This document shows, piece after piece, positions 10,073-22,324 of a DNA stretch of 64,000 nt. The notes below the pieces were generated by a model. That model saw only the letters and a program-made list of their open reading frames with translations, had not been told where the DNA came from and ran no database searches. The stretch comes from Prorocentrum cordatum (Eukaryota > Sar > Dinophyceae > Prorocentrales > Prorocentraceae): positions 938,501 through 1,002,500 of the forward strand of contig CAUYUJ010018059.1 in assembly GCA_963575745.1 (NCBI GenBank), read 5' to 3'. Each line of letters opens with the position of its first letter. The first letter of the stretch is position 1. The position numbers were made by a program, and so were the translations under genes.

Positions 10073-11010
10073 AGAGGTGGTTTTGCTGGGGCGGCCAACG
10101 CCGCTGCGCTCAATTCCATACCTTGCGCCCGCGTTGCCCCCCCCCCCCCCCACCCGGGCGCGGCGCTGCTCGGGCTCGTGGTGCTCACGATGAGGCTCCC
10201 GCGCTGTTAGACTCAACGTGCATCAAATGAGAAACGGTTGGGTGACATGTCCCGTGGGTTTTGCCACATCGGCATCATCTGCTTTTGTGTTACTGGTGGG
10301 CGTGCACGGGACTTTGAGACCTGACAGATGCAGCTGGCGGTCCGTGCTGTCTTGCGGTCAGGTCGGAACCCTGCCCACCATACAAGCAGGAACTGCGCAT
10401 GTACCGACATCGCTGGGACTCCATCGGCTACGCAGAAGCTCATAAAAAAAAAGGATTCCACTCACGAGACTACGTTCATATCGTTTGGACATCCTTGCCC
10501 CGAAGGCTTACGCTTCACCGCGTCCATTGCCCCCACGGGAGAGCAGCGACGCACTTGTTGCACATCACCAGTATCTTTCCACCGTAGATGCCCTCTGCGA
10601 CTGCGCCGAAGACGCTCGCGTGTGCTCGAGGGCATTCCGCCTTGCAGTGGGGCTCGACCTCAATAAACGGCTTGGGTCTGCGCAGCCACCCGAAGAAGGG
10701 TTAGTCGAGCAGATCGAGTCTCCCGCGATGGGCCCCCCTACGGATATTCAGCAATGCGCCATGCTGCCAGCGAAGTGCTCGAGCTGGCCGAGCGCTTCGC
10801 TGTCCGTGCCAGCTCCGCCCTGGCCGGACGACGGCCTCCCGCATCGACCACGTTGCTGTATTCCAGTGGCAGGCCCCCCCAAGTACGACGTCCCATTCCA
10901 CTCACGAGTGTCAACACGAGGCTCAAGCTGATAGCCCGACCTGGCTGACACTAGCACGCTGCCGTCCTGGTAGATATCATCTACGCATTGCGCCCGCCCC
11001 CCCCACGCCC
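10073..11010. other. No gene recognised
   Basis: Single-copy-looking sequence of mixed composition with no recognisable protein family, repeat or RNA. Confidence 0.35.
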
Positions 11011-11013
11011 ACC

Positions 11014-13800
11014 GTGCCGAGGATTGACTGGAATTTTGACGCGCTGAATGGTGCTCTTCGCCAAGGGAAGGGGGCTGCCGAATTCGTCCACGACCTCGAG
11101 CAAGGTTTCGCCAACCACCCGGACGACTTCCACCTCCTCTACTACGCCCCCTGCCTGGGCGAGGCGTGGGGCGGGTGGATCCTGCGGGCCCTCTGGATCG
11201 CGCAAGCCCACTTCGCTAGCAAGGACTGCGCCGACACCCGCGTCGACCGACAACGCGCGGCCCGTCTGCAGCTGCAGGCTGGACGACGCGGCGCGCGCGC
11301 AGAGGGCTGCGAGGACGCTGGCGCCGCCATTGCTCTAGCCCGCGCGTCTTCGCGCTCAGAGGCGCTCGCATCAGGGCGGGGGGGGGGTGCAATGGCGGCC
11401 GAAGTAGACGCGCGGCGACCGAACCCGTCCGCAGAATCATGGGCACGCGAGCTCGCCGGGGGCCCCCGCCGACGCGGTCACGGCCAGAAGGCGGCGCCCG
11501 AAGCAGCGCCACAGAGAGCCATGAGGCCAGCGGCGCCGCCAGACGTCTCACCGCCTTCGCGGGGGGGCGAGGAGGCCGACGCCGCCGCCCGCCGCGCCGC
11601 CTCCGCGGCTCTGGCGCCAGCGGGAGCAGCTCCGCCGGCGCGCGCCGCGCGGCGGGGGCCTCTCGGAGCGCCGAGGCGCCCATGGGCAGAGCGCGCCTCG
11701 TTGTCTCGAAGTCTGCCCTGCTGGTGTCGACATGGTCGAAGTCGCGCGCGCCGGGGGGGGGTCTCGAGCGCCCTGCGTCGGAACTCCTCGGGCGAGTGCG
11801 ATCGACGCGGCGTCGAAGCCGCCGTCGGTTCCAGCCTGCGCGGCACGAGCCCGTCGCCAACATTGTCTGCGCCGAGTGACGCACTAGTGCCCAATATTTG
11901 GCTCGTCCTCTCCCACCCCGAGAGCGCGGCCATCGTCGTGGTCGTTGTTGGGAAAGTGCCCTTCTTCTCTGCCCAGAGGGCTTTGTGGCGGCCCAGGCGG
12001 CGCGGCGCGTCCACGTTGACGCTCGGGGAGGACGTGGGCAACGCAGGGGGACATGGGCAAGGCGTTCGGGTCGCCCAGCTTCGCCGCCATCCGCCGGGCG
12101 GCGGAGGGCGCTGCGAGGCCAAAAAGGGCAGGCCTTCGTCGTGTACCAACGCCGCGAGACCAGAGCGCTCTGACGGGCCCCGGGATCTCCGCGACGGGCG
12201 CGGGGCCCCCATGGACGGCGCGCCCTCTGCGCTCTTTCTTTTCGCGGGCGCTGCGGAGACCGATGTTAGCATGGCTAGATCAAGCCAGGGTTGCAGCCTG
12301 GCCTAGCATCGCCTCGCCTGCTAGGCCCGCGGCCACAGCCGAGTGGCGTCGGCGCGACGATATTTGGCCCAGTGAGGTGCTGCGCGCGGCGTGGTTTCCG
12401 ATCTCCCAAGTGCCAGTGCACTTGGGTTGCCGAATCCCGCCAGCGTCGCCGTGACAGCCGCGCCAGCGTCGCCGTGACAGCTCGCAACGTCGGCTTCGTG
12501 TCCAGGCATGTCCAGCACGAACTCCGACGGTCGTTGCAGGCCGGCGGGCGCTCCTACAATCCCGGCGAGAGAGCTCATTGCCCCCGTGCTTCTTGGGTTC
12601 TGGCTCGCGCTGGCGCGCTTCTCAGATGCTTGTGACCGTTCCGATCGAGGGGGCGGTGCAGCGCGGTAGCGTGGCGCTCGGCATCCGAAACGCAATCAGG
12701 GGCAGTGTGACCGCGGAGCTACGTCGGCGACTTGAGGCTGCTCGTCGAGACAGCGTCTCGGGGCCGTCGACCAGCAGGCAGAGCGCCCCCTTGCCCCATG
12801 GTCCTTCAGTCCACAGCAAGAAGCTCAGATCGACGAGTTTCTGGCCAGCCTCGGGCGCAAGCCTCTTTCTGGTGGCACCCGCAAGAAGATGCCGCCGTGA
12901 ACGCGATGGCGATCGGCCCGTGCTCGACGTCAACGGACAGCTGGTCCTTAAATATGAGGCCCTCTCCGATGCCGCGGTCGTGGCGCAGATCGGCGTCGCG
13001 CGCGCGGCATCAAACTCCGAGTTCGCCGTCTTCGTCAATATCGAAGGTGGCCGAGGGGGCCGTTGCTACGCCCGCAGGAACTCGCAGCCGTCTTCAGGCC
13101 CCGCGCTTGGCGACGACGGCGGGGTCGTCGCGCGCTCCGGCCCCCGCGCCGCAAGGTCCGTGGCGGGCGCCGAAGCCCTGCTGGAGATCGGCGAGGCTGA
13201 GTAGTTGAACGACGCGCTGCTCGCCCCACCCAGTCCGAGCTGAACGTCGCCGCCCTTCCTCCGACGATGACCTCGGGGAGGGCTGCGCGGCGCTGGGCCT
13301 CCGCTTGCCCCGCTCATGCGCCAAGACGGCCGCGATTCTGCCGCCTGGCCGGGCCCCGCCTGCGGCGTCGGAGGCCCGCCTCCCTCCGCCGCCATCTGAG
13401 TGGCGCTGCGAGCCGATTCTCGAGGACGCTAATTTCGGGCGCGCGTGCGCTGCCTGACGGGCGCTCCTGGCCCGCCACAAGCTTCGGGAAAACAATGGTC
13501 ACGACTGTCGTTCTCTCTTACACCCCGTCATCCAACGCAAGAACGTGCAAGTGCCGCGTGCATCGCGAAGCCATGTCCAGCGCAGCGATCGCCGTTCCAT
13601 AATGCCGTGGTCGAACCCGACGCACAATCAGGTCCAATGGCGTCGTCGCGGTCACCATCGATCTTCGGGGTTCCCAGTTCGACAATCAGCTGCTCCGTCT
13701 CCTCCAAACCGTTTGGAGATCTCTCTGCGATGCAGGCCCACCTGCCCGGTCCGGTGTCCGCGCCACTCAACCAGCCCGCGACATTCCGCGGTGGATGGCG
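11014..13800 (+). pseudogene. GC-rich coding-like fossil, possibly a second retroelement
   Basis: The + frame from 11014 opens with a stretch that looks like protein rather than composition (IDWNFDALNGALRQGKGAAE..), then degenerates. Further broken + strand segments occur at about 12890-13030 (VLDVNGQLVLKYEAL) and 13640-13720 (VAVTIDLRGSQFDNQLLRLL). Linker and fingers regions of dinoflagellate reverse transcriptases often read in this style. However, no diagnostic catalytic motif (an ADD box or a QG box) was found on this strand. The region is non-repetitive and contrasts with the satellites around it. It could equally be a decayed host gene or chance frames in GC-rich DNA. Confidence 0.25.
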
Positions 13801-15239
13801 GCCGAGCCACGCGTTCCGCGAGACTCATCGGTTGAAGGAGGAGGAGGAGGAGGAGGGGCCGGACGAGGTCATGGCGCGAGATCGCGAAGCGGCCGTCGCC
13901 CTGCGAGAGCGGACGCCTCCGCCGCTTGGCTGGGATCGGTCGGCCCAGCTTGCGCCCCCGTGCGTCGGCGTCGAAGCGGAGAGAGGGCAAACGAGCTAAC
14001 GTCAGTGCGCAACTCGGGGCTCCCACTGGATGCGCTCGACAAGCCCCCGGCGCGCAGATGACCCTGGGCGCGGTGCAAATCATTTCGAAGGCCATTCTGG
14101 GCAACAGCTGCAACCTCTGCCAACTGGTGGCGCGAAGCGATGGAGCTGGCGTCGGCAGGCTTCTCGGCGTGGAAGGCCCGCGCGACTGAGGCAACGGGGT
14201 TGCGAGATCTCCGTGACAAAAACCTGGGCCCAGCCTGCGTCCAGGTCTCCCTCGCGGCGGCGAAAGCGATCGCCGGCGCAGTCGACGCGGTGGGCGGCTA
14301 CGATCGGAGAGTTGACGTTCCTGGTGCGAGGCTTCGAAAGGCCTGACGCAGCTCGCGATAGCGTTGACCGATCAGGCCCCCGAGCGCGTGTTAATGCACT
14401 TTGCAAAGCAGCTGGGGGCGCAGTTGAAGCCAGGGATGGTTCCTCGAGGGCGCCGCGAGCACCCGCTCCGGGTGGCAGCGGACGGCATGGACGATCAATG
14501 ATGCGACCCTTGAAGGGCAAGGCGGCCTGAGAAAGTTGGCGGTGACAGTGGCCGCATCGAGGAGTGTCAATGCTGCGGGCGCAATTGCACCAGGGGTCGT
14601 TGCTGGCGCGCATCGCGCCACCCGCTCTGGCGGAAAAAGAGATAATGAATGCTGTGAGACCCATGAGTCCCCCCGCTTGTGGCATGGTCGGCTCCCCACC
14701 GTCCATTCCTTTCATCCCTGCCTCCGTCGCGTCGTCATCTCGTGGGGCCCCGTCGCCCACCTCGACAACGATCCCGGCGCGCCCGCCTGTCCAGTCGGCA
14801 GCTCGGCAGCGTGCTAGCTTTGTGCCCTCTGGTCTCCTGCTTGGGCCTCTCACCACTGTCTGCGCATTTCCACTCGACCCGTCGTGGACTGCCGGGGTGG
14901 CCCCGTCGTCGACCTTGGAACAGCAGATCAATCTTCCTCGGACGAGGCAGACCCTGCAATGTTGTTCTCAGCCGCGGGAGATGACGCCCAGCAGATGCTG
15001 CGCGCTGTTCCAACTCGCTGCCAGTGATCGAGCGAAGGCATTCCAGGGCCCCCACTGGAAGGCGTTCGTGTATAGCGTGCACGTTTACGCGCCCTGCAGG
15101 TCGCACCAAATTGCTTGCGTGAGTGTGTAGGTGTCTAATGCAACCCCGACTCGTGGCCCAATGCAAATTCCGTTCCGTTCCGATCCGTCCCTTGCCCTCC
15201 TCTTCGCACGTGGGCTGCGCAGCGCGTCCGCAACTCCTC
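13801..15239. other. GC-rich single-copy sequence, no gene recognised
   Basis: It lies just past the C-terminal end of the fossil LINE (which reads on the minus strand), so part may be that element's 3' untranslated region. A (GGA)7-like patch occurs at 13835-13857. No convincing domain was seen on either strand. Confidence 0.3.
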
Positions 15240-16130
15240 CTACCTCAACAGCTGGGAACAGACGGCGGCGGCAAGCGCGCGGGCCATGGGCTCGTTCGCT
15301 GCGATCTCCCGCATGGAGCGGCGGCCGTGCAAGCTGCGGCGCAGGATGGCGGCAGCGGCGGAAACGAGAAAGGAGTCGGGCGAAGGGGCGAGGAGGTCGA
15401 GGCGATGAGCGGGGCAGCCCGGGAGAGAGGGGGCGCGCAAGATGAGACGGAGCAAGTGGATGAAGCGAGGGCAAGACCAGCACTGCGAGAGAGTGTCGCG
15501 ACTGGGGTCGACCCCGCTTGGGATGCAACCGAGCAAACAATTGCCGTCCTGGTGGGGCCTCTGGTCTGCAGGCCAGCTGTTGAGCAGTAGTTTGAGAATG
15601 GCTCGGCTGGGTATGTGGGCGCGCGGGCATTGCCTTGCAAACGTCTTCGCAAGGTCAAGCTCGAATCTGGGCTTCGGTTTCGGGCGGCCAGCGGGGCGAC
15701 CGAGCAGTCGGGATGACGGTCGGGCCGTCGGGAAATTCACTTGCGAGCGTGGCCCTGTGAAGGTGGCCTTGGATCTTGAAGCGAGGCGTAGAGGGGGCGG
15801 GGTGGGGCGGGGCGCGGCGGTCGCAGCTACGGGAGAGGGGGGCTCGACCGAGCCAGGAGAGGACGCGATCAGGCCATGTCCGACAGGTGCGGGAAAACCG
15901 CCGTCAGCACTCTCGAGGAACTCGGCAAATGAGTTTCGCTTCCAGGAGCGAGGGGGGGGCTGCCCCTGGGAAATCAGAGCGACCAGGGGGTTGCTCTCCA
16001 ACATTCTCGCGCAGAAGTCGGACCATCGGGTCCCAACTGTCAAGGGTCTAGCGGCTGGCGCGCATTTTGGAGGAAACGGCGGCGGAGAGGGGGCTCGGAC
16101 AGCGGGGGCCATTCCATCTCCAAAGGCCAA
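15240..16130 (-). pseudogene. LINE C-terminal region with Cys-rich (zf-RVT-like) motif
   Basis: The frame continues from the reverse transcriptase after a shift near 16060. Landmarks: RWSDFCARMLESNPL, then LKLLLNSWPADQR and CLLGCIP followed by DTLSQCWSCPRF (15481-15555). The last match the CxxGC..HxxxCP pattern that ends many LINE proteins, but the usual His is replaced (LSQCWSCP). It ends in an Ala/Leu-rich helix-like tail and a stop at 15240. In active elements this region is thought to bind nucleic acid. Confidence 0.65.
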
Positions 16131-17774
16131 AGTAGGCAGAGGCCGGCATGGCGCAGCGCGGGGTGCGCCAGAGACGAGCGAGGGCGGCAGGCTCAGACGT
16201 GATCAGAGCAGCAGGGGCAGGAAGAAATTGCGCAATTGACATCATAGTTTTGCGCTGTCGCTTTGCCTGGGAGGTCCGTCGCTGCCAGAGGGCGCGAGAT
16301 CTCCATGTTGCCGCTGGCGGATTCCAACTTTCAAGGGTAACCTCAGGGCCGAGGTGGGGGCCGAGATGAACCAGGCTCGGCACCACTTGGAACGATGTCC
16401 AGTCCGGGAGATGAGTCGCAAGCCAGTCGCGATCTCTGGGCATCTGAGAACTCGCCACAAAGAGGAACCAACTAGCATTTGTAGCTTCGAGGGTCAAGTT
16501 AGCCACTCTGGCAGCAACTCTGAAGTTGCGAAGACGTACTTTGAGCACCTGAATGCTCGCTGCGGCCGCGCTCGCGTCGTCGGCGCACGCGCGGGTCGCC
16601 CCGATCTGTCTGGCGCTCGCGCTGCGACCGAAGTCCTGCATGAAAGGGTCCGCGCGCGCGCTGGACTAGAAACTTGGCGCAGGGCGGCCCTGGATGATGC
16701 CGCTCTGCGCGAAGTGCAGGAGGCTGCGGTCCGCGGAGGCGGCGGCGAAGCACTGCGCGCATCGACGCAGTTCCGCAAAGAACCAGCACGCAGAGGACGC
16801 CGCGCCCAGGCGACGAATAACCAAGTGGATCCATTCGCGGGCGACACTCGGACAGGCCTGCTAGATTTCAGAGCTGAGCAATACAGGCGTGGCTACGGCG
16901 GCGTTCTCTTGCATGGGGTAGATCCTGGGAAGCGAGCCAAGCTCGACGATATTGCTTCCGGAATTTCTCTGGCGGAGGCAAATCCTTGTTGCGCGGGATT
17001 GGTGATGGGCGGCAAGTGTCGCGATAAATTCTGAGCAGCGATGCCAATGCTGATTTTGTTGTCCGTGTTTTTGAGTCCCATCGGGCGCGGATTGCCAGGG
17101 GCGCTGAGACAGCCATGGGGGGGGGGGGGGGGGGGGTCCTCGTCCTCGGTGCCGTGGGGCGACTTGTATTTATGTGTGTGTATATATAAACACGCGCCCT
17201 GGAGATCGTGGAACTCAACAGGCTTAGGCCGCTCATCCAAGATCTACCGCGTCGCGTCATGTAGAATACCCGCGGGGGACAGGGACTTCTGGAAGGCCTT
17301 GTATGGGGGCCCATCTGGGCCAGGGACCGAATGGGGAAGGCGACGGAGATGCCGTTCTAACTTCCGATAGCGAAGGCGGGGGGGGGGGGTCAGACGTCGA
17401 GGGCGGGCAGAAGCAGTTGATGTTCTTCGAGGCAGCATTCGCGCAGTCGTATCCGTGGACTTAGGCCGAAAGGCTGCGCCCCCACGGGCAGAAATGCTTT
17501 CAGAAATGCCCTCGGGATACGAGACGACCTGCCCATTTTCAGCTCGCGCCCCATCGAGCGCGGCCCTGCGATCGCACGGGGCCCGCGGCTTGGCGCCGGG
17601 GGCCAGGCGTCGCAACCTCTTGCGCAACTTCGCCTTGATCTGACCAGGCGTCGCGTGCCTCTCGGTTGCTCGCATCTCGCTGCGGACGGAGCGCCGCCGG
17701 CTCCCCGCATCGGCGACTTGCGTGTACTTCGTGTCCAGGGCTGGGGAGAAACGCGCGGGATCTCGCGGAGCCAC
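16048..17774 (-). pseudogene. LINE reverse transcriptase, frameshifted and inactive
   Basis: Reverse transcriptase core, read in the order expected on the minus strand. The motifs are SVPGPDGPPYKAF (17291-17336), NPRPMGLKNTDNKISIGI (17041-17098), AQQGFASAREIP (16958-16993), FAQSGIIQGRPAPSF then a stop (16670-16722), and ACADDASAA (ADD at 16577-16585). Next comes NLTLEATNAS, then WLATHLPDWTSFQVV and LGPHLGPE. The usual YADD reads CADD, and the QGCPLSG box reads QGRPAPSF followed by a stop. An A/T-rich plus poly-G insertion interrupts the frame at about 17115-17200, between the fingers motifs. Upstream, QIKAKLRKRLRRLAPGAK and ENGQVVSYPEGI match the linker style of such elements. The order of motifs makes the call secure, although each one is degraded. 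Confidence 0.85.
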
Positions 17775-18169
17775 TCTATCATTATCACGAGCCTCGAGAG
17801 GAACTCGGGCCAGAGATTAGCGAAGAAGACGCGAGGCTAACCTGTGGCCCCGTCGCCAGACCGCCCGAGGCATAGACCTCGTGAAAATCAGCTTCGAGGC
17901 GAAGCTACTAGGGCCCTTCCCGGGAATGGCTTTCCCTGCATATCTAGCGCCATCACGAAGCGCCGTTTTGCGCAGATGTAATCGGAGAAGCGGGGTCAGC
18001 GCCGAGGTGTCCACCGAGGACCAAAAAAGCTCGACGTGCTTCTGGACATCGGGGTGCTCGAAAACGTGCTCGGGGATTGTCTGGTTCTCGGGTTTTCACG
18101 GGGGGCTTCGACTGAAGACTAGCAGCGACAAGTGCGCGACCAGAAATCTTACGGCGTTCGAGCGTTTCA

Positions 18170-18990
18170 GGGGGGCCCCGAACTTCCGTGGAGAGGTGGG
18201 CCGAAATCAAAATCCCCCCCCCAGGATGCGAAGATGCGGTCGATGGCGCAGGCGCGTCGGCGGCAGCCTTTGTTACGAATGTGCTCTTGCGGATCGAGCT
18301 CAGCGAGTTTGCGGGAAAGGGGCCGCCGGGGCGAGCGGCGGAGACGGCGCCATTCAGGAAACGCAAGGTCTCGGCCAGCCCGCGCCTCTGGAGGGGCCCC
18401 AGGTAGCGGCGGGCCCCGTCGATGTGCTGAAATCGCCCGCAACCGCCGCGAACGACGCGTCGGATCCAATGCAACTTATGATGGGGCTCGATTTGCCTCC
18501 GGAGAGATCGTGATTGCGGACGTCGAAGTGGATGGTGGTCCTAGCTGTGTCATGCCCGCACTGCGATGCTGCGCCTGGGCAGATAGAGAGACGAAGAGCA
18601 CGTCCACGAGCGAGCTCGAGTGAGTCCGCGGAGGCGCCGGAGCCAGGGGGGTGGGACGCGCGAGGGAGCAACGTGGCGACCCTGCCCTTGTTCAGCTTGG
18701 GGACGAAGGACGTTTCTGCTGGGCGTCCTGAGGCTGACGTGCACAGAAACTCCGAAACATCAAAATCGCTCCCGTGGGCCTCCAGGGCGGCAGTGATCCG
18801 AAATCCGCGGGGCATTTCCTGGTGGTGGCGCTGCTTCGTGGACCGCGCACTCGAAGCATGATGGGAAAAAAAACACTCCCTTCCCAAGTGGCCGGCTCGA
18901 GCCCGGGAGAGGACAGGGCACCAGTGAGAAAAACCACTTGTTTAACGCACCGGTGTGGGGGGGCCGAGGATGCTGGGCTGGATTGAGCAA
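18170..18990 (-). pseudogene. APE-type endonuclease fragment of the LINE
   Basis: Endonuclease of the AP-endonuclease fold, which in active elements nicks target DNA to prime reverse transcription. The visible landmarks in order are GRVATLLPR (18656-18685), RGRALRLSICPG, TIHFDVRNHDLSGG and AGDFS (near 18427-18441). In another frame there follows AIDRIFASW (18218-18258). The usual GDFN box reads GDFS here, so a key Asn is changed. A frameshift lies between GDFS and IDRIF. Only part of the domain can be read, and it is plainly inactive. Confidence 0.7.
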
Positions 18991-19005
18991 GCGATGCGAC
19001 GATCC

Positions 19006-19924
19006 TCACCTCGACTGCGGCACGGCGAATTCCGATGGAGGCCAAGTTCGTTTCCTCCCACTCGATGGTCGGACCGTCGGGAGGCCTGGGTGTGACGCGA
19101 AGAAGCGACTTCCATTCAGCACTGGTAGCACCTGAGGATTTGTCGGCAAACATTTTGGCATTCGGGGCGAACGAAACACGCATCTTTCTGGCCTGCTTGG
19201 CGCGGGTTCACCTGTGGCAACACGAGCCTGGAGGCGACGGAAGCTGCCGTCACAGAGTCGCATGGCACCAATGGCTTGAGAAACGACACGAAAGGCCCAA
19301 CCCGCATCACGGAAACGCACCACAAACCGCTTGGCCGCATGCGCCCCGTCGAGGCGCCAGCACGATTCCTCGGTGCTCGCGTCGGCGAGCCACGAGGCGA
19401 TGGCGGCGGACACAGGCTCTTCGGTGACGGGTTGGTTCGATCGAGCCACGATGATGCACGGGTCGCTCTTCTTCTGGAAGCCGTGGTCGGGGTTGACACA
19501 GGCCTGGGGCTCGCTGGACTGCACGACCTGGAACACGGCCTTGAGCTCGTGGATCTCCTTCGACATGATGTCCATGCGCTCGGCGTATGCGTCTGGCTGG
19601 CCTCGGCAAGGGCCAGGCGCTGTTCGACCTGCTGGCCGAAGCCTTGGCAGTGGGCACTGACGCTGCGCTGCAACTTGAGCCTGGGCTGCTGCATGGTGGA
19701 CATGGCGGCCAAGATCTCTGCATTCAGCTTGGTGAGAAAGCACGGATATCGCCCTCAGGGAATGGAGGGTCGCAGTCAGGAGCATCATAACCAAAAAGGA
19801 AAGGGCGATCTTACGTCGCGTTGGTTGGGAAGATCTCGAGGTCGGTCTCCAAGTCCGTGCTGTCGAGCACCTGGGAGGGCTGCTGTCGAGAACTGGCCTT
19901 GCCTTTGCCGGAGGGCGCCTGCAT
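19006..19924 (-). pseudogene. LINE N-terminal region (ORF1-like, coiled coil + RRM-like)
   Basis: The proposed Met at 19924-19922 opens a Gln/Ser/Lys-rich leader (QAPSGKGKASSRQQPSQ..) that hits a stop near 19811. A second segment resembles a heptad-rich helix (LNAEILAAMSTMQQ.. to QRLALAEAS). After a frameshift near 19590 it continues as YAERMDIMSKEIHELKAVF. Next is a segment that I compare to the RNA-binding-like domain of these elements: CIIVARSNQPVTEEPV, then AKRFVVRFRDAG and FRRLQARVATGE. It ends with PDGPTIEWEETNLASIGI (in a shifted frame, about 19012-19075). In dinoflagellate LINEs this region precedes the endonuclease. The assignment rests on order and style, not on a database search. 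Confidence 0.6.
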
Positions 19925-20085
19925 TTCCTGCGAGCGCGAGCGGTCCCGTCCCCCGACAGGAGCGGAAAGTGTCATGGCATAAAAATAACGGGGGTGTCCG
20001 CCAGCCTGCGACAGTTGGATCGCTCGGAAGAAAGCTGCCCACTCAACCTCGGGCCTGTCCCGAGCCTTCAGGCATCCCCCACATC

Positions 20086-20127
20086 CTCCTCCTCCTCCTC
20101 CTCCTCCTCCTCCTCCTCCTCCTCCTC

Positions 20128-20162
<35 letters not shown>

Positions 20163-20275
20163 CCCTCCTCCTCCTCCTCTTCGTCCCTCTCCCTCCTCCC
20201 TCCCTTTCCCCCTCCCCCTCCTCCTCCTCCTCCTCCTCCTCCTCCTCCTTCTCTTCCCTCTTCTCCCGCGCTTCC
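20086..20275. repeat. (CTC)n polypyrimidine tract
   Basis: A nearly pure CTC run to 20150, a poly-C block, then impure CTC/TCC. Confidence 0.95.
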
Positions 20276-22140
20276 CTCCTCGTCGGGGCCTTTATGATGC
20301 GACATCCATCTTCGCGAGCTTCCGCTCGCCCAATCTCACCTGGACGGCGGGCCAAGAGACATGTGGGGGGGGGCCGCTCCCGACACCCCTCCGCTCCCGC
20401 GCCGCTCCCCGGCCTCTTCCGCCTGCTCACTCCTGGGCTCTCTCGACGCCTCCCCTCCGACCCCCCGCTACTCGTGCCTCCCCCCCCTCCTCCTCGCCTT
20501 CCTTCCTCCAGCACAGCTCCCCCCCCATGGTGGAACTCCACCTCCCCCTCCTCCTCCACAGCTTCCCCTTTCTCCCCCTGAAGGCGACTTCCTGGACGTT
20601 CCAGCGGCGTGCGCGCACAACCCCCCCGCACGTCAAGCCTGGGCTCTGCCCGAGACGCAGCCCTCCGCCCTGAGAAAAAGGTGCCTCTCTGCCGCCCTGC
20701 CGCGTGCGAATATCGCGGGCCGTCTGCTCACCGCTGGCGGAAGAGAGCCGTATCCACGGCCTCGCGGGCTGGGCCCCAGGGCCGCGATCCCGTGGATCAG
20801 TCAATCATGCCATGCGCTGGAGCGCGTGGGCGAAGCAAAATGACAGAACGAGCACCTCGCTGGAGCCGCCGCTCTCCTCTTGCTTTAGACTGCTGAATTG
20901 CGGCGTCGATGCAAATGAAATGTGGATACGTGGCCCTTTGTCGAGGGCGCCCCGCGCGGGGCGCATCCATAGGACAGCGGGATCGCGCCCGGCAATCCAA
21001 ACAACGAGGGCGTGGATACGGACACGCTGGCCGCCCGTGAAGTGACAACCTCAACAATCCTGGCTGGGTCGATCCTGGGCCAGTGATCCCTGTCTGCGCC
21101 TCCCTGGCCAAGCCAGGTGGGCGTGGAGCCCGCCGAATACATTGAAGCACCTTCAAGCGAACACACAAACCAGCTCAACCGATGTAATGCTATGACAATG
21201 TCTACGCGCATGCGTTGCCTGACAGCACATGTAGTGCTGGATGGGTTGCTGGTGCGGCGTGCCTGACGCATGTGGCCCCACGCTCAAGACATACATCGTT
21301 GTTCCCAAGCGCGCTGTATACGCCATGGTTGAACCCGAATGGGACTTGCAACAGTGGCAGACGTCCCATGCGGGGAACGAGACTGTCCCACAACTCGAAC
21401 ACGCGCGACGCATCGGACCTGGTCTCGCTGCCAACTGTTCAACGGGAGACAACTGGATCCCCCGCGGGAGGGGTAGAACGCACTTGCCCGAACGGGAACG
21501 GCTGAGCGGCCGCGCGATCTCTCCGATTCCTCGCAGTGGCCACTTGGCGATGATCGGGGCAGGGCACGGGCGCCCCTATGACCACTCCCAGATCACTGGA
21601 GCGTCTCGCTGCTGCTCGCTCCGAACACCCAACACCCAGACCCACTGCACTTGCTGTGCAAGCGATTCCATGAGGCGCCCAGGTTGTCAGATGCCCAGGT
21701 GTTAAAGACCGCCCCTGAAACAACATCAACAACAAATAACAGACACACGCAAACACATCAAACAAACAACAAACATTTGGGGGGTCTTACTTGCGCTGTG
21801 AAGAGCTGGCCCTATGTGCCGCGTGCCCGGCCCGAGCGTCATGTTGCTCCCATCGTACTTACAGACCACATCCAAGAAATCATTTCGAGCACCCGGACAA
21901 AGTATCGAAAGAGTGTCGAAACAGTGTCGGACGAGTGCCTCCCAGGGCCCGACACGTGAAATCCTTAGAATGTATGGGTCGCTTTTTGTCGGGGGCGGCA
22001 AAGAGGGGGGTGTCCAAGAGGGGGGGGTGCAAATCAGGACTGGCGGCATGTGCGCGGCCCAGCGGGGGGGCCAGGGACGTCATGAAATAAGAAGAGGCGC
22101 CATGACATCTGGGGAAATGTCATGGCCCCCGCCATGATAT
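20276..22140. other. No gene recognised
   Basis: Mixed GC-rich sequence with no recognisable family in open frames on either strand. On the minus strand near 21330-21400 one frame holds ACSSCGTVSFPAWDVCHCC, two Cys pairs that might suggest a zinc ribbon, but the frame is short and unsupported. 21710-21775 is A-rich (AACAACAAA-like). Confidence 0.35.
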
Positions 22141-22324
22141 CTCCCCCCCCCTAGTCATCACCCCCCTCTTTTCCGCCCCCGATTTTGGGTGCTCGAAGTT
22201 CTTTGCCGCGATCGGCCCGAGCGCGCTCTGCGCCGAGCCCGGGGCACGAGCGCACTCCCCGGCCTGGGGCCCAGGAGCGGCCCAGAATGATGGGCCTGTC
22301 TTCCACCACCACCACCGCCATAAG

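Larger units (their letters stand above)
15240..19990 (-). mobile_element. Decayed non-LTR retrotransposon (dinoflagellate LINE type)
   Basis: Read on the minus strand, the landmarks of a LINE-like polyprotein appear in the right order. They are a coiled-coil plus putative RNA-binding N-terminal part (19.9-19.0 kb), APE-type endonuclease motifs (19.0-18.2 kb), reverse transcriptase motifs (17.8-16.1 kb) and a Cys-rich tail (15.6-15.2 kb). Each piece is in a different frame, with several stops, so at least six frameshifts separate the segments and the element cannot be active. The element is about 4.7 kb. No poly(A) tail or target-site duplication could be fixed; the 5' limit is an estimate from where protein-like sequence starts. 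Confidence 0.85.

Noticed and set aside
21330-21400. Minus-strand CxxC...CxxC sequence (CSSCGTVSFPAWDVCHCC)
   Set aside because: Short frame with no flanking domain and no second copy; insufficient for a zinc-ribbon call.
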